The notes under the pieces were generated by a model. The model searched no databases, had not been told where the DNA came from, and saw nothing but the letters and a program-made list of their open reading frames with translations. A stretch of 64,000 nucleotides of DNA from Sinorhizobium sp. A49. GTDB taxonomy: Bacteria > Pseudomonadota > Alphaproteobacteria > Rhizobiales > Rhizobiaceae. Location: the NCBI RefSeq assembly GCF_002002725.1, contig NZ_MUNW01000031.1:40959-104958 (forward strand), read 5' to 3'. Both the position numbers and the translations under genes were made by a program. Positions 27,384 through 36,257 of the stretch are shown here, piece by piece. Position 1 is the first letter of the stretch; every line of letters begins with the position of its first letter.

Positions 27384-28754
27384 ATGGCTTATCAGAGCGT
27401 AAACCCGGCTACGGGCAAGGTCCTCAAGACATTCAACAACCATAGCGACGACGAGATCGAGAGGGCGCTCAGCCTGGCGCATTCTCTCTACAAGTCGCCG
27501 TGGTGCAAGAGTGACAGAGGTCCCCGACTAAAGGTTCTGAACCGCTTTGCCAAACTGGCGCATGAGCGGCTGGAGGACCTGGCGCGCATACTCACCCTGG
27601 AAATGGGAAAGCGGATCAACGAAGCGCGCACCGAGGTGCGGATCACCGCCGATATCGCCCAGTACTATGCCGAAAACGCCGAGGCCCTTCTCGCCCGTGA
27701 GAGGGTGGCGACGTCGAAGGGCGAAGCTTGGCTGGAATATCATCCGATCGGTGTCGTGGTCGCCGTCGAGCCCTGGAATTTTCCCTTCTACCAGTTGATC
27801 CGCGTGGCCGGTCCCAATCTCGCGATCGGCAATCCTGTACTGGCCAAACACGCCAGTATGGTACCGCAGGCCGCGGTGGCGTTCGAAGAACTTCTCACTG
27901 AAGCCGGCGCGCCGGACGGCGCATGGACGAACATCTTCGCGACAGGCGACCAGATTTCGAAACTGATTGCCGACGACCGGGTTCAGGGCGTGGCTCTCAC
28001 CGGCTCCGAGGGCGCAGGCAGCATCGTGGCGGCCAACGCGGGCAAGAACCTCAAGAAGTCCGTGATGGAACTCGGCGGCAGCGACGTCTTCGTCGTCCTC
28101 GATGACGCCGACGTGGACAAAGCCGTCGCCGCCGGCGCCGAAGCCAGGCTCCGCGGCTGCGGTCAGGTCTGCAATGGCGCGAAACGCTTTCTCATTCATG
28201 AGAAGGTCGCCGATGAATTCGTCAAGAAGCTCGCTGAGAAGTTCACAAGCACCAAGATCGGCGACCCCATGGACGAAACTGTGGGATTGGGACCGATGTC
28301 GTCCATCGGCGCCCGCGACGATATCGCGGGGCAAGTTGAGCGCGCCGTTAAGGCCGGAGCCAGGGTCCTGGTTGGCGGGGACGTGCTCGAGGGGCCTGGC
28401 GCCTACTACAAACCGACGATCCTCACCAATGTGTCGCGGGACAACCCAGCCTACTTCGAGGAATTCTTTGGGCCCGTGGCGCAAGTGCACGTGATCAAGA
28501 GCGATGACGACGTGATCAGGATCGCGAACGACTCGAGCTTCGGGCTGTCAGGGGCGATCTTCACGGCGGACGTCGAGCGCGCCAAGTCCCTCGCTTCACA
28601 GGTGGAAACAGGCTCCGTCTGGATCAATACCTCCTCCTTCACAGGCCCGGAACTTCCATTCGGCGGGGTCAAGAAATCCGGCTATGGTCGCGAACTCGCG
28701 GGCGCTGGCATCAAGGAACTGGTGAACCAGAAGATGGTGCTCGTCGCGCACTGA
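27384..28754 (+). CDS. NAD(P)-dependent aldehyde dehydrogenase (succinate-semialdehyde-type)
   Basis: A 456-residue aldehyde dehydrogenase with Asn132 (EPWNFPFYQ), the general-base Glu229 (MELGGSD) and the nucleophile Cys263 (GCGQVCNGAKR). The short N-terminus (AYQSVNPATGKVLKTF) and overall length are those of the succinate-semialdehyde dehydrogenase Sad/GabD-like branch, though Gly-Cys-Gly-Gln-Val-Cys-Asn is that subgroup's variant of the active-site loop. It oxidises an aldehyde to the acid, probably the product of the SDR upstream. An AGGAGA site fixes ATG 27384. A strong terminator follows at 28791. Confidence 0.93.
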   Translation: MAYQSVNPATGKVLKTFNNHSDDEIERALSLAHSLYKSPWCKSDRGPRLKVLNRFAKLAHERLEDLARILTLEMGKRINEARTEVRITADIAQYYAENAEALLARERVATSKGEAWLEYHPIGVVVAVEPWNFPFYQLIRVAGPNLAIGNPVLAKHASMVPQAAVAFEELLTEAGAPDGAWTNIFATGDQISKLIADDRVQGVALTGSEGAGSIVAANAGKNLKKSVMELGGSDVFVVLDDADVDKAVAAGAEARLRGCGQVCNGAKRFLIHEKVADEFVKKLAEKFTSTKIGDPMDETVGLGPMSSIGARDDIAGQVERAVKAGARVLVGGDVLEGPGAYYKPTILTNVSRDNPAYFEEFFGPVAQVHVIKSDDDVIRIANDSSFGLSGAIFTADVERAKSLASQVETGSVWINTSSFTGPELPFGGVKKSGYGRELAGAGIKELVNQKMVLVAH

Positions 28755-28790
28755 AACGAGAGCATCACACCGAGACATCGTTGCCACGAT

Positions 28791-28816
28791 GGGCCGCAGC
28801 CAAGCGGCCCGTTTTA
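28791..28816 (+). terminator. Rho-independent terminator of the aldehyde dehydrogenase operon
   Basis: A perfect 7-bp stem GGGCCGC / GCGGCCC with a 6-nt loop is followed by GTTTTAT, 36 bp after the stop codon at 28754. Confidence 0.8.
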
Positions 28817-29005
28817 TCTTGGGGGCTGAGGTTTGCACAGAACGAGGGAGGCGAAGTAGCATCAATTAACAAGCCAGTCGCACCGGCATGCACTTAGATG
28901 AAGAGAGCCAGCCAATCCTTCGTGGGAGATACACATCCCCGTCGCAGTTGTTGGCAAGCCAAGTCGCGAATCCCGAGCGGGCGGTCAACACCGAAGGAGC
29001 GGAAT

Positions 29006-29890
29006 ATGACCCGGATGCGCTATCGGACCATCAAGACCGCGGGAGCGGAAATCTTCTACCGTGAGACCGTGCCTGAGGCAGCGCAAAGCCAGCCGTCGAT
29101 ATTGCTCCTGCATGGGTTTCCTTCCTCTTCGCAGCAGTACAGCGGGCTGATGCAGCGTCTGGGGAAGGAGTTCCACATGATCGCCCCTGACTATCCAGGC
29201 TTCGGCCAAACACGCGATTTATCGCCTGTCAGCGATTTTTTGTTCAGCTTCGACAACATCTCACGCTCCATCGAGGAGTTCATCGACAAACTCGGTCTCG
29301 AACGCTTCGTACTCTACGTCTTCGATTTCGGCGCTCCGGTCGGGTTCAGGATCGCCGCCCGTAGGCCGGACTTGATTGCCGGTATCATTGTTCAGAACGC
29401 CAACGCCTATGCGGCAGGTCTGTCGGACGCTGCAAGGCATCTTGTCTCCATCCAGAAACATGACGAGGCCGGGCGAAAGGAGCTGGATGGGCTGCTGACG
29501 CTCGAGGGAACGAGGTTCCAGTATTTCACTGGTGTCGCGGACCCCGAGGCAATTTCCCCCGATGGCTACAATCTTGATCAGTGCTATCTTGATCTGCCGG
29601 GTCGTAAGGCGAACCTTATCGAACTCTTGCTGGACTATAAATCCAACGTCGAATCCTATCCAACATGGCAGGAGTGGTTTCGTTTGGCATCGCCGCCTGC
29701 CCAAATCCTCTGGGGACGCAAGGATCCGTTGTTCCTGGAAGCCGGTGCCCTGGCCTATTTGAAGGATTTGCCGAACGCGGAGCTACATCTCTTCGACACG
29801 GGGCACTTCGCCCTGGAAGAGTGCCTGGATGCGATCGCGCCCCTTGTCGCGGGGTTTGCGAACCGTCTCGCCAAGTCTGTCACTGTGTGA
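29006..29890 (+). CDS. Haloalkane dehalogenase/epoxide-hydrolase-like alpha/beta hydrolase
   Basis: A 294-residue alpha/beta hydrolase whose nucleophile elbow is VFDFGAPVG, with Asp107 in place of Ser. An Asp nucleophile is the mark of haloalkane dehalogenases, epoxide hydrolases and fluoroacetate dehalogenases. HGFP (36-39) forms the oxyanion turn, ILWGRKDPLF carries the acidic helper and DTGHFALEE the catalytic His. No signal peptide is seen. The ATG at 29006 follows GAAGGAGCGG. It is a single gene after a terminator, convergent with the antiporter gene. The natural substrate cannot be told from the sequence. Confidence 0.88.
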   Translation: MTRMRYRTIKTAGAEIFYRETVPEAAQSQPSILLLHGFPSSSQQYSGLMQRLGKEFHMIAPDYPGFGQTRDLSPVSDFLFSFDNISRSIEEFIDKLGLERFVLYVFDFGAPVGFRIAARRPDLIAGIIVQNANAYAAGLSDAARHLVSIQKHDEAGRKELDGLLTLEGTRFQYFTGVADPEAISPDGYNLDQCYLDLPGRKANLIELLLDYKSNVESYPTWQEWFRLASPPAQILWGRKDPLFLEAGALAYLKDLPNAELHLFDTGHFALEECLDAIAPLVAGFANRLAKSVTV

Positions 29891-30030
29891 TTTCCAGCGT
29901 TTTGCGTCCGGGCGAACACCGATCGCGGCTGGAGCAGCGGGACAAAATTTCGAGCATGCCGGCAAAGGCAAATCCTTTCCAACCTCGCAGGCTCGGGGAA
30001 CGGGAGCGCATCGTTGACGATGTGTTCGAG

Positions 30031-31896
30031 TTATAGCCGTAACCCTGACGGTGTCGGATCTGCTGCGCGATCGGTTGAACGCCTTTCGGCCGTCAGAAGT
30101 AGCAGCGCTCCCGCCATCGCGGAGAGTAGCGACGCGAGGAACACGGCGATTTTCGCCGCAGCGAAATCCGTTGTCTCCGTGAACGCTTGCCCGGCGATGA
30201 AAAGGGACATCGTAAATCCAATCCCCGCAAGCGCGGCCGCGCCGAACAACTGCTGCCAGGAATATGCCTCCGGTTTGACCGCGATTCCCAGCCGAACAAC
30301 GACCACGCAGGCTGCCATTATCCCAAGAGGCTTGCCGACAAACAGGCCCGTGACGATCGCCAGCATCAGTGGTTCGTGACCTGCCCAGACCGCAGGCGTG
30401 ATCTCGACGCCTGCGTTCGCGAGCGCGAAGATCGGCAGGATGAGATAGCTCGAACGTGTTGCTGCGTACCGAAGCAACCGATCTGCGGGAGATTCAATTC
30501 GATCATGTATAGCGTCAAGCGCTCTTATTGCGGGAAGCGAAGGACCTCGCCTCAGGAGGTCGCCACGCTGTGCCTCCGCTGCGATTATCGTGTCCGCCTG
30601 GCCGATGAGCGCCCTGAGGTTCGCCGGTGGTCGGGTTGGGATGAGGAGGGCGAGCACGATGCCGGCCAGCGACGCGTGGAAGCCGCTGGCATAGACGCAC
30701 GCCCACAGCGCCACGCCCAAGAGCAGGTACATGGACACCCGGTACACATGGGCTCGGTTGAAAAGCCATAGAAGGAGTCCAAGCGCCACCGAAGCCGCTG
30801 TGTAGAGCAGATTGTGCTCCTCTGAATAAAAGAGAGCCACGACAACGATCGAACCGATGTCGTCAACGATGGCTGCGGCAGTCAGGAATATTCTCAGCTC
30901 GATCGGAACCCGGCGACCCATCATGGCGATAATCGCCACTGCGAAGGCTGTATCCGTAGCCATGGGAACGCCCCAGCCGTGCGCCCAGGGGCCACTCGGT
31001 ATCAGCAGCCAGTAAATCAACGCCGGAACGAACATGCCGCCAATCGCCGCGGCGATCGGCAAGACAGCCGTGGCGATGGTCGCCAGACGTCCGACGGTCA
31101 TCTCGCGCTTGATCTCCAGCCCTACCACGAGGAAGAATACCGTCAGGAGGCCATCATTGATCCAGTGGCGCAGCGACATCCCGAATGCTTCGGTCCCGAT
31201 GACGAATCCCACGTTCTCATGCAGCATCCCTTCGAAGGCGTCGCCGGCCGGCGAATTGCTGAGAAGGACTGCCACAATGGTCGCGAGCAGCAAAAGCACA
31301 CCTGCCGACGGCCCCCACGCTACAAACTCCAGTGCGGCCGATTGCATACGGTGCCCGAGGCGTCCAAGCATCGCGTCCGTCAGCGAGCTTTCGTCCCACG
31401 GTCCGTCGTAGCGGCGGTCATTGATGAAGAACGTCGGCGTGAAGCGGACGCCACTAGCCTGAGCGCTTCGGACGTCGGCGTCGATTCTTGTCTTCGCACT
31501 CTCAGCAATGAGTTCGGCCTGCTGTGGATCCTCGCCTTCCAGTCCGATTTCTTGGGTGACAACGACGATATCCTCCTCCGTCAGTTGGGCGGATCGTGTC
31601 ATCAACCTCATGTGGACCTTCCAGAACTCCTCGTTGCTGTTGGTGCTCTCGGCCAGTTCCGCTGCCCTACGTGCGATGTCGCTGCCCGGTATCGGCAGGT
31701 GACGGAAGACGTAGCGAAGACGATCCCCAAATTGGTCGCGGACATGGGCAATTTCTTCGTGCGCCGCCCTGCAGTGGGAACAGACGTAGCTGCCGTACTC
31801 AACCAGAGTGACTTCGGCACTCGGACTGCCTAGGACATGGTCCAAGCGCCCGTCAACGGGCCGATCAAGCCTCCCCGGAGGCTCCAAGTGGGTCAT
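30031..31896 (-). CDS. nhaA: Na+/H+ antiporter NhaA fused to a DsbA-like thioredoxin domain
   Basis: A 621-residue fusion. Residues about 15-185 are a DsbA/thioredoxin-fold domain with the CSHC site (Cys39-Cys42) and a cis-Pro segment (RFTPTFFIN). Residues about 195-605 are a complete NhaA antiporter with the ion-binding aspartates in VPMATDTAFAV and the AAIVDDIG pair, plus GLEIKREMTVG. NhaA exchanges two protons for one Na+ or Li+ at alkaline pH. No signal sequence precedes the thioredoxin domain, so its side of the membrane is uncertain. DsbA-NhaA fusions of this order are known in actinobacteria and some proteobacteria. ATG 31894-31896 is preferred; a GTG four codons upstream is possible. 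Confidence 0.92.
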   Translation of the reverse strand: MTHLEPPGRLDRPVDGRLDHVLGSPSAEVTLVEYGSYVCSHCRAAHEEIAHVRDQFGDRLRYVFRHLPIPGSDIARRAAELAESTNSNEEFWKVHMRLMTRSAQLTEEDIVVVTQEIGLEGEDPQQAELIAESAKTRIDADVRSAQASGVRFTPTFFINDRRYDGPWDESSLTDAMLGRLGHRMQSAALEFVAWGPSAGVLLLLATIVAVLLSNSPAGDAFEGMLHENVGFVIGTEAFGMSLRHWINDGLLTVFFLVVGLEIKREMTVGRLATIATAVLPIAAAIGGMFVPALIYWLLIPSGPWAHGWGVPMATDTAFAVAIIAMMGRRVPIELRIFLTAAAIVDDIGSIVVVALFYSEEHNLLYTAASVALGLLLWLFNRAHVYRVSMYLLLGVALWACVYASGFHASLAGIVLALLIPTRPPANLRALIGQADTIIAAEAQRGDLLRRGPSLPAIRALDAIHDRIESPADRLLRYAATRSSYLILPIFALANAGVEITPAVWAGHEPLMLAIVTGLFVGKPLGIMAACVVVVRLGIAVKPEAYSWQQLFGAAALAGIGFTMSLFIAGQAFTETTDFAAAKIAVFLASLLSAMAGALLLLTAERRSTDRAADPTPSGLRL

Positions 31897-32119
31897 GGCT
31901 TGGTCCACTTCATCTCAGGTTTCGCCCGTGGTCGCTTCAAGTTCTTTTTTGAGCAACGGCCGACCGAAGGATGCCGCTACCGTGCACCTTACTGCTGCCT
32001 GACCAAGGGCGTTGTTAAATGAGGTTAAGTTCCGGAAAAGTGTGCTGGCATTTGAGAGGTTGCGCGACGCGCTGCCGCGTCTTGCGAGGCAAGCCGACCG
32101 CTTGACCCAATGTCTCTTG

Positions 32120-32370
32120 CTATCGGGCGATATTGCCGCCGTCGATGTTCAGTCGACGCCAGTCACGTAGCTTGCCTTAGTGGCAGCCATAGGCAATCTC
32201 GATCGGCTTCCCCCGCGCTTTATGGATGTCATGGCGATGACAGCGTCGTTGAGGTCTGGCGCCTGCGCATCCGTCAGCGGCGTATGAGTTGACCCGGATA
32301 CCGTCGGATACGTCATCGCCGCATCGAGGAGATGTTGACGATCGAACCCGCCTGCTGCGTGCGACCGGTG
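32120..32370 (-). pseudogene. Decayed copy of the SDR gene at 11664-12383
   Basis: Read on the minus strand, this segment gives in order, with frame changes, GSIVNISS, then MTYVSDGIRVNS, TPLTDAQAPDLNDAVIA, the KRGG block, IEIAYGC and finally LNIDGG before a TAG at 32120. Each block matches the C-terminal half of the intact SDR at 11664-12383, but the YHAAK active site, the PGF segment and the last helix are deleted, and stops interrupt it. The N-terminal half is not recognisable upstream. It is a clear remnant of a close paralogue. The surrounding 31897-32897 stretch holds no other gene; it also carries the repeat at 32634. Confidence 0.8.
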
Positions 32371-32633
32371 TTAAGATCGGTGAAATTTGGTGAACGGAGC
32401 TGCGGTCCGTTCAGAACGACCCAACCAAGCGCGACTCGGTTCGCTGAACGCAGCCTCGCGCGAGCGGCACCAACAAGGGTATCCTTCGAAAGCTCGGCGG
32501 CATCTATGCATGTCCGCTTCTGGGATACCAACGTGCTCTGCTGAGTGTCTGACTTGAAGGCGCAATGCTGTCGTTTGCAGCCCTAGTCGTGGACGCGCCT
32601 TCTGGGCCGGACAGAACTGTGCTTCCACGAGCC

Positions 32634-32692
32634 CTGCAAGCCTTGTTGCTGTGATGTTCACCCTTTGGGCCAAAATGATCGCATAATGTATC
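32634..32692 (+). repeat. 59-bp repeat ending in the dif-like motif (copy A)
   Basis: CTGCAAGCC, then TTGTTGCTGTGATGTTC, TTGGGCCA and finally gatcgcataatgtatc (32677-32692). The same series occurs at 48803-48865. The final 16 bp also occur at 44368 and 63874. The core CGCATAATGTAT equals the XerC-side plus central part of the Escherichia coli dif site as I know it. Confidence 0.75.
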
Positions 32693-32897
32693 TACGGGAA
32701 TAGGGCGATTTGGCCCCGTGCAGTTCAGCTGGAGGAGGCGAGCCGTGGGTGTGGCAACCGGGAGCGGGCATTCCGCGGTGCCAGTCAGGGGCAGTTGCCA
32801 GTTTGATGTCCCGCCAGCAAAGGTTTGGCGCACCGTGCACTACGGCGTCTGCTGCTTCCATTTTTCCTCCTCGTATGCGCGGTGGCCAACCAATTTG

Positions 32898-33368
32898 CTA
32901 TGGGAGAACTTCGACCGTAACCGGCCGGTCCGCAAGCTTCTCGAGAGTTGCCGGCGACGCCTTATAGGTCCCGATGTGAAGCGTCTGGTCCGAGTAATCG
33001 ATGCCGGCTGTATTGTAGTAAAAGCCGAGGTTTCCCCACGGGACGAAGTAGATGAGGTCGCCGTCTTCGGGGTTGGATCCGGGCGAGCCGATGTGCTTGA
33101 GCTTACGGGGCAGATAGCTGATTTTTTCGCGGCCGGCGAATTCCTCAAGCTTGAGTGTGAGCGGCAGCATCGAAAGGAAGTCGCGCACTGCTGGACTGTC
33201 TTCGCCGACTGTTACGTCCACCGTCGTTGCACCATCGGTGAACCGCACGACCGTACCGATCACTGAAGTCGGATTGCGATCCTTTGTTTGAGTAAAGGAC
33301 ATGGTGGGCATTGCGACCGAATTGGCCGCGAGCAAGAGTGCAACGATTTGACGATTGAAGCGCGACAT
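32898..33368 (-). CDS. Exported cyclophilin-like-fold protein
   Basis: A 156-residue protein with a signal peptide (about 1-27) followed by a cyclophilin-like (DUF3830/PF18050-type) domain: VVRFTDGATTVDVTVGEDSPAVRDFLSMLPLTLKLEEF, KISYLPRKL and DGDLIYFVPWGNLGFYYN. The PWGN-x-x-F-x-Y block is the family signature. Members are small periplasmic or cytoplasmic proteins of unproven function, often beside oxidoreductases. A relative with the same motifs lies at 40707-41156. No partner gene is close here: the nearest gene is the adenylate cyclase, which is divergent. Confidence 0.8.
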   Translation of the reverse strand: MSRFNRQIVALLLAANSVAMPTMSFTQTKDRNPTSVIGTVVRFTDGATTVDVTVGEDSPAVRDFLSMLPLTLKLEEFAGREKISYLPRKLKHIGSPGSNPEDGDLIYFVPWGNLGFYYNTAGIDYSDQTLHIGTYKASPATLEKLADRPVTVEVLP

Positions 33369-33703
33369 TCTTTCGTTCTCTCGGTTGGCACCGGCTCACT
33401 GTTTCCGGCGCGACATGATCGGGCTCGAGGGGCTTTCGTTCCTGCTCAAGCCTTTCGACACCGACCAATATAAACGGTCGAGCAGCATCCGATTACCTCT
33501 GCCACTTCGCTTGCCGTCATAGGCCCAGTTCATGAGTCCCGCTCAGTCGAACGAAGATCATCAGCCGACTGATCGATGCGCTTCATAAGCGCATGCGCAT
33601 TTCCGGCGCTAATCGCGCAGCCAGATCGAAGGTACTGTCTCTACCAGGTTGATCGTTGACCGCCAGCAATCGCCGCGAAGCCATGCAACCCACGAGATGA
33701 TCG
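33369..33703. other. 335-bp intergenic region
   Basis: This is the divergent region between the cyclophilin-like gene and the cyclase gene. No recognisable gene or clear operator is seen; the short frames here lack family similarity. Confidence 0.4.
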
Positions 33704-35143
33704 ATGAGACCCCATTTTGAGCCAGTGTCGAAGCCTTGGAAGACAACGTCGCGATGCGTTGCCCTTCTCCTGGGTCGCGCCCAACGCCGCCTGGCTGGCA
33801 AGGCAACCGGCCCCTTGGTCTCCGCGGAGGCGCTCGGCGATGCTATCGATCGTGAAGTAAAAGAGGGCCTGGCCTACATGTTCTGGGGCCGGCTGGTCGC
33901 GCTGGGAACGCTCGCCCTGGGGGCGGTCCTTGCCGTGCCACTCGACCGTTCGGGCCTATATGTAGCTGCCATCGTGGCTTTCGGGTTGCTCAATGCTCTT
34001 TCCTTTGGCTTGGCACGCAGCAGTCGCTTTGCGACAGTGGCGACATGGTCGTTCGTCGTCATCGACGCAGCGATATTGACTTACATCTTTGTCACGCCTT
34101 CGCCGTTCGCCGTCGAAGGCTGGACGTCCCAGCTCAATCTTCGCCTGCCGAATTTCCTGTATCTAGGTGTGTTTCTGGTGAGCATGGCGCTCACCTACTC
34201 GCCAGCTCTCGTCGTGTGGAGTGGCGCGGTTACCATCGTCGTCTGGACCATCGCCTACTGCTGGGTCGCAACGCGGCCCGATTCCATCGCCTATGGGAGA
34301 GATTTGCTCGATGGCGGATTGAGTGATGCTGAGATCATTGCGCTAGTGCTTGATCCGCGCTCCGTGAGCCTGATCAATCTTTCTTATCAGACGATGTTCT
34401 TGGTGCTCGTGACGGTTATCCTCGCGATCGCTGTCTGGCGCTCGCGTCGGCTTGTTCGCAAGCAGGTCGCGGCGGAGGCCCAGCGCAGCGCCTTGTCGCG
34501 CTACTTCTCCCCGAACATCGTCCGCGAGTTGTCTAGCGGGACGAGCGGCTTTGGAGAGCCTTCGCTCCAGACGGCCGCGATCCTCTTTGCCGACATGGTG
34601 GGCTTCACCAGGATTTCGGAGGGTCTTGCACCAGGCGATCTCGTTAAACTGCTGAAGGAGTATCACGCACGTCTGGCGACGGTTGCTTTTGCCCACGGCG
34701 GGACCGTGGACAAATATATCGGAGACGAAATCATGGTGCATTTTGGCACCCCACGCCCCCGGCCGGATGACGCCGCCCGAGCACTTTCATGCGCCCGGGA
34801 AATGCTGGAGCAGATCCGATTGTGGAATGAGCAGCGTCTCGCTTCTGGCGAACACGCAATCGAGGTCGGTATCGGCGTCCACTACGGCGAGGTCATCGTC
34901 GGAAACATCGGAGACGAGCGCCGCCTCGAATACACGGTGCTGGGAGATACGGTGAATGTTGCAAGCAGGCTCGAACGGCTGACGCGCAAAATCGGGACAT
35001 CCCTTGCGGTCAGCGAGGACCTGCTGATCGCGGCACGGGCGCAAAGCTCGAATCTGGGGCCTACAATCGAGGAACTGCGGCCAGATCAGATGCACTTAGT
35101 GCGCGGGCGTCGGCGACCGATCGCCGTCTGGTACCTTCCGTAG
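33704..35143 (+). CDS. Membrane-bound class III adenylate/guanylate cyclase
   Basis: A 479-residue protein with an N-terminal membrane module of about six helices (residues about 58-250) and a cytoplasmic class III cyclase domain (about 275-479). Catalytic features are FADMVGFTRISEG (first metal Asp), DKYIGDEIMVHFG (second metal Asp), HYGEVIVGNIGDE and LEYTVLGDTVNVASRLE (transition-state Asn/Arg). Lys in DKYIGDE and Asp in LGDTVN suit ATP as substrate, giving cAMP. A short SRYFSPNIVREL linker precedes the domain, as in many such cyclases. The true start could be later than the ATG at 33704, because the first 50 residues look unlike the family. The cNMP-domain flavoprotein at 24040 is a conceivable cAMP target. 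Confidence 0.9.
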   Translation: MRPHFEPVSKPWKTTSRCVALLLGRAQRRLAGKATGPLVSAEALGDAIDREVKEGLAYMFWGRLVALGTLALGAVLAVPLDRSGLYVAAIVAFGLLNALSFGLARSSRFATVATWSFVVIDAAILTYIFVTPSPFAVEGWTSQLNLRLPNFLYLGVFLVSMALTYSPALVVWSGAVTIVVWTIAYCWVATRPDSIAYGRDLLDGGLSDAEIIALVLDPRSVSLINLSYQTMFLVLVTVILAIAVWRSRRLVRKQVAAEAQRSALSRYFSPNIVRELSSGTSGFGEPSLQTAAILFADMVGFTRISEGLAPGDLVKLLKEYHARLATVAFAHGGTVDKYIGDEIMVHFGTPRPRPDDAARALSCAREMLEQIRLWNEQRLASGEHAIEVGIGVHYGEVIVGNIGDERRLEYTVLGDTVNVASRLERLTRKIGTSLAVSEDLLIAARAQSSNLGPTIEELRPDQMHLVRGRRRPIAVWYLP

Positions 35144-35212
35144 CCAGCCGCGGCCAGCACTCGGTCCCGATACAGTCGAAGCAAGTGGATCGTATCCTTC
35201 CTGTGACCGGAA

Positions 35213-36109
35213 CTACGACCTTTGATATCGCAAGGCGTCTACCACCACCTTGAATGCCGGCGAGTTCTGATGCCGGCTTGGATAGTAGATATAGTAGCCG
35301 GGGAAGGGCGGCGACCAGTCGGAAAGCAGTGCGACCAGACGTCCCGCCTCGATATGATCGGTCACCAAGTCCTCCGGCAAGAAGGCTATCCCATGACCTG
35401 CAAGCGCGGCGTCTACCATGGGATAGGACGTGTTGAACGTGAGCTGCCCGTCGATCCTGACGCGAAGCTCCTGGCCGTTCTTCTCAAACTCCCAGATGTA
35501 GAGACCCCCGCCGGTTGCCTGGCGCATGTTGATGCAGTTGTTTTGCATCAAATCCTGCGGGTGCTCTGGGATCGACCGATCTGCAAGATACTCCGGAGAG
35601 GCCACGGCAAGCATCCGCCAATCGGGCCCGATCCTGACCGCGATCATGTCTTTTTCGATGCTTTCGCCGAGCCGAACTCCCGCGTCGAAGCCGTCGTCGA
35701 CGATGTTGCGCAGGCCATTGTCACGACTGAGCTCAATCTTGATATCAGGGTACTTCGACAGGATCGGTTTTAGCTTGGGCCACACGATGGTTTCGAGCGC
35801 ATGATCCGACAGGGTGATCCTGATCGTACCCGACGGCGTGTCGCGCAACGCCGTAAGTGCCACCAGATCGCTCCTGATTGCGGATATTCTCGGCAACAAC
35901 GAATGAAACAAGCGATCACCGGCTTCAGTCAAGGCGACGCTTCGCGTCGTCCTGGTCAGCAGTCTCAGCCCTATCCGGGTTTCGAGCCGCTTGATCGTGT
36001 GACTGAGCGTAGACTGGGTTATGCCAAGCTTGGCGGCTGCCTTGGTGAAGTTGCGCTCCTCGGCGACGGCGAGGAACCATAGCAGGTCATTGAAGTCTTC
36101 CTTGGGCAT
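35213..36109 (-). CDS. LysR-family transcriptional regulator (CrgA-like)
   Basis: A 298-residue LysR regulator, with helix-turn-helix region FTKAAAKLGITQSTLSHTI near residues 20-40 and an effector domain from about 90. It is highly similar to the regulator at 815-1708 (shared LTRTTRSVALTEAG, DAGVRLGESIEKDM and YPSRHQNSPAFKVVVDALRY). It is transcribed divergently from the molybdenum hydroxylase operon at 36258, with nested inverted repeats in the 148-bp gap. It therefore most probably controls that operon and itself. The inducer is unknown, presumably a substrate of the hydroxylase. Confidence 0.95.
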   Translation of the reverse strand: MPKEDFNDLLWFLAVAEERNFTKAAAKLGITQSTLSHTIKRLETRIGLRLLTRTTRSVALTEAGDRLFHSLLPRISAIRSDLVALTALRDTPSGTIRITLSDHALETIVWPKLKPILSKYPDIKIELSRDNGLRNIVDDGFDAGVRLGESIEKDMIAVRIGPDWRMLAVASPEYLADRSIPEHPQDLMQNNCINMRQATGGGLYIWEFEKNGQELRVRIDGQLTFNTSYPMVDAALAGHGIAFLPEDLVTDHIEAGRLVALLSDWSPPFPGYYIYYPSRHQNSPAFKVVVDALRYQRS

Positions 36110-36111
36110 CG

Positions 36112-36168
36112 ATGCTCGCTTGGTCCGCCTCGATTTATGGTGCGTGTCGATAAATGTAAGCGAAGCAT
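36112..36168. promoter_or_regulatory. Nested inverted repeats with a T-N11-A LysR box
   Basis: The inner repeat is ATTTAT-N11-ATAAAT (36133-36155), which fits the LysR T-N11-A rule exactly. Outer arms ATGCTCGCTT (36112-36121) and AAGCGAAGCAT (36158-36168) form a second, near-perfect inverted repeat. The site directly abuts the lysR start at 36109 and lies about 90 bp upstream of the ATG of the [2Fe-2S] subunit gene at 36258. Confidence 0.7.
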
Positions 36169-36257
36169 GGCGTCTAATCCATAGCCGTCTCCTTTGTTAG
36201 CGTCTGTGCTGAGACAGTTTCGTTCGAGATCGTCGTGCGCATCCTAAGGAGACCGCC

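Noticed and set aside
32677..32692. The repeated motif as a complete dif site
   Set aside because: Only the XerC-side arm and centre match; the XerD arm is missing in all four copies and four copies would be too many for a replicon's dif.
36178..36257. Riboswitch or leader RNA before the molybdenum hydroxylase operon
   Set aside because: The space is short and no moco-riboswitch-like secondary structure could be recognised by eye.
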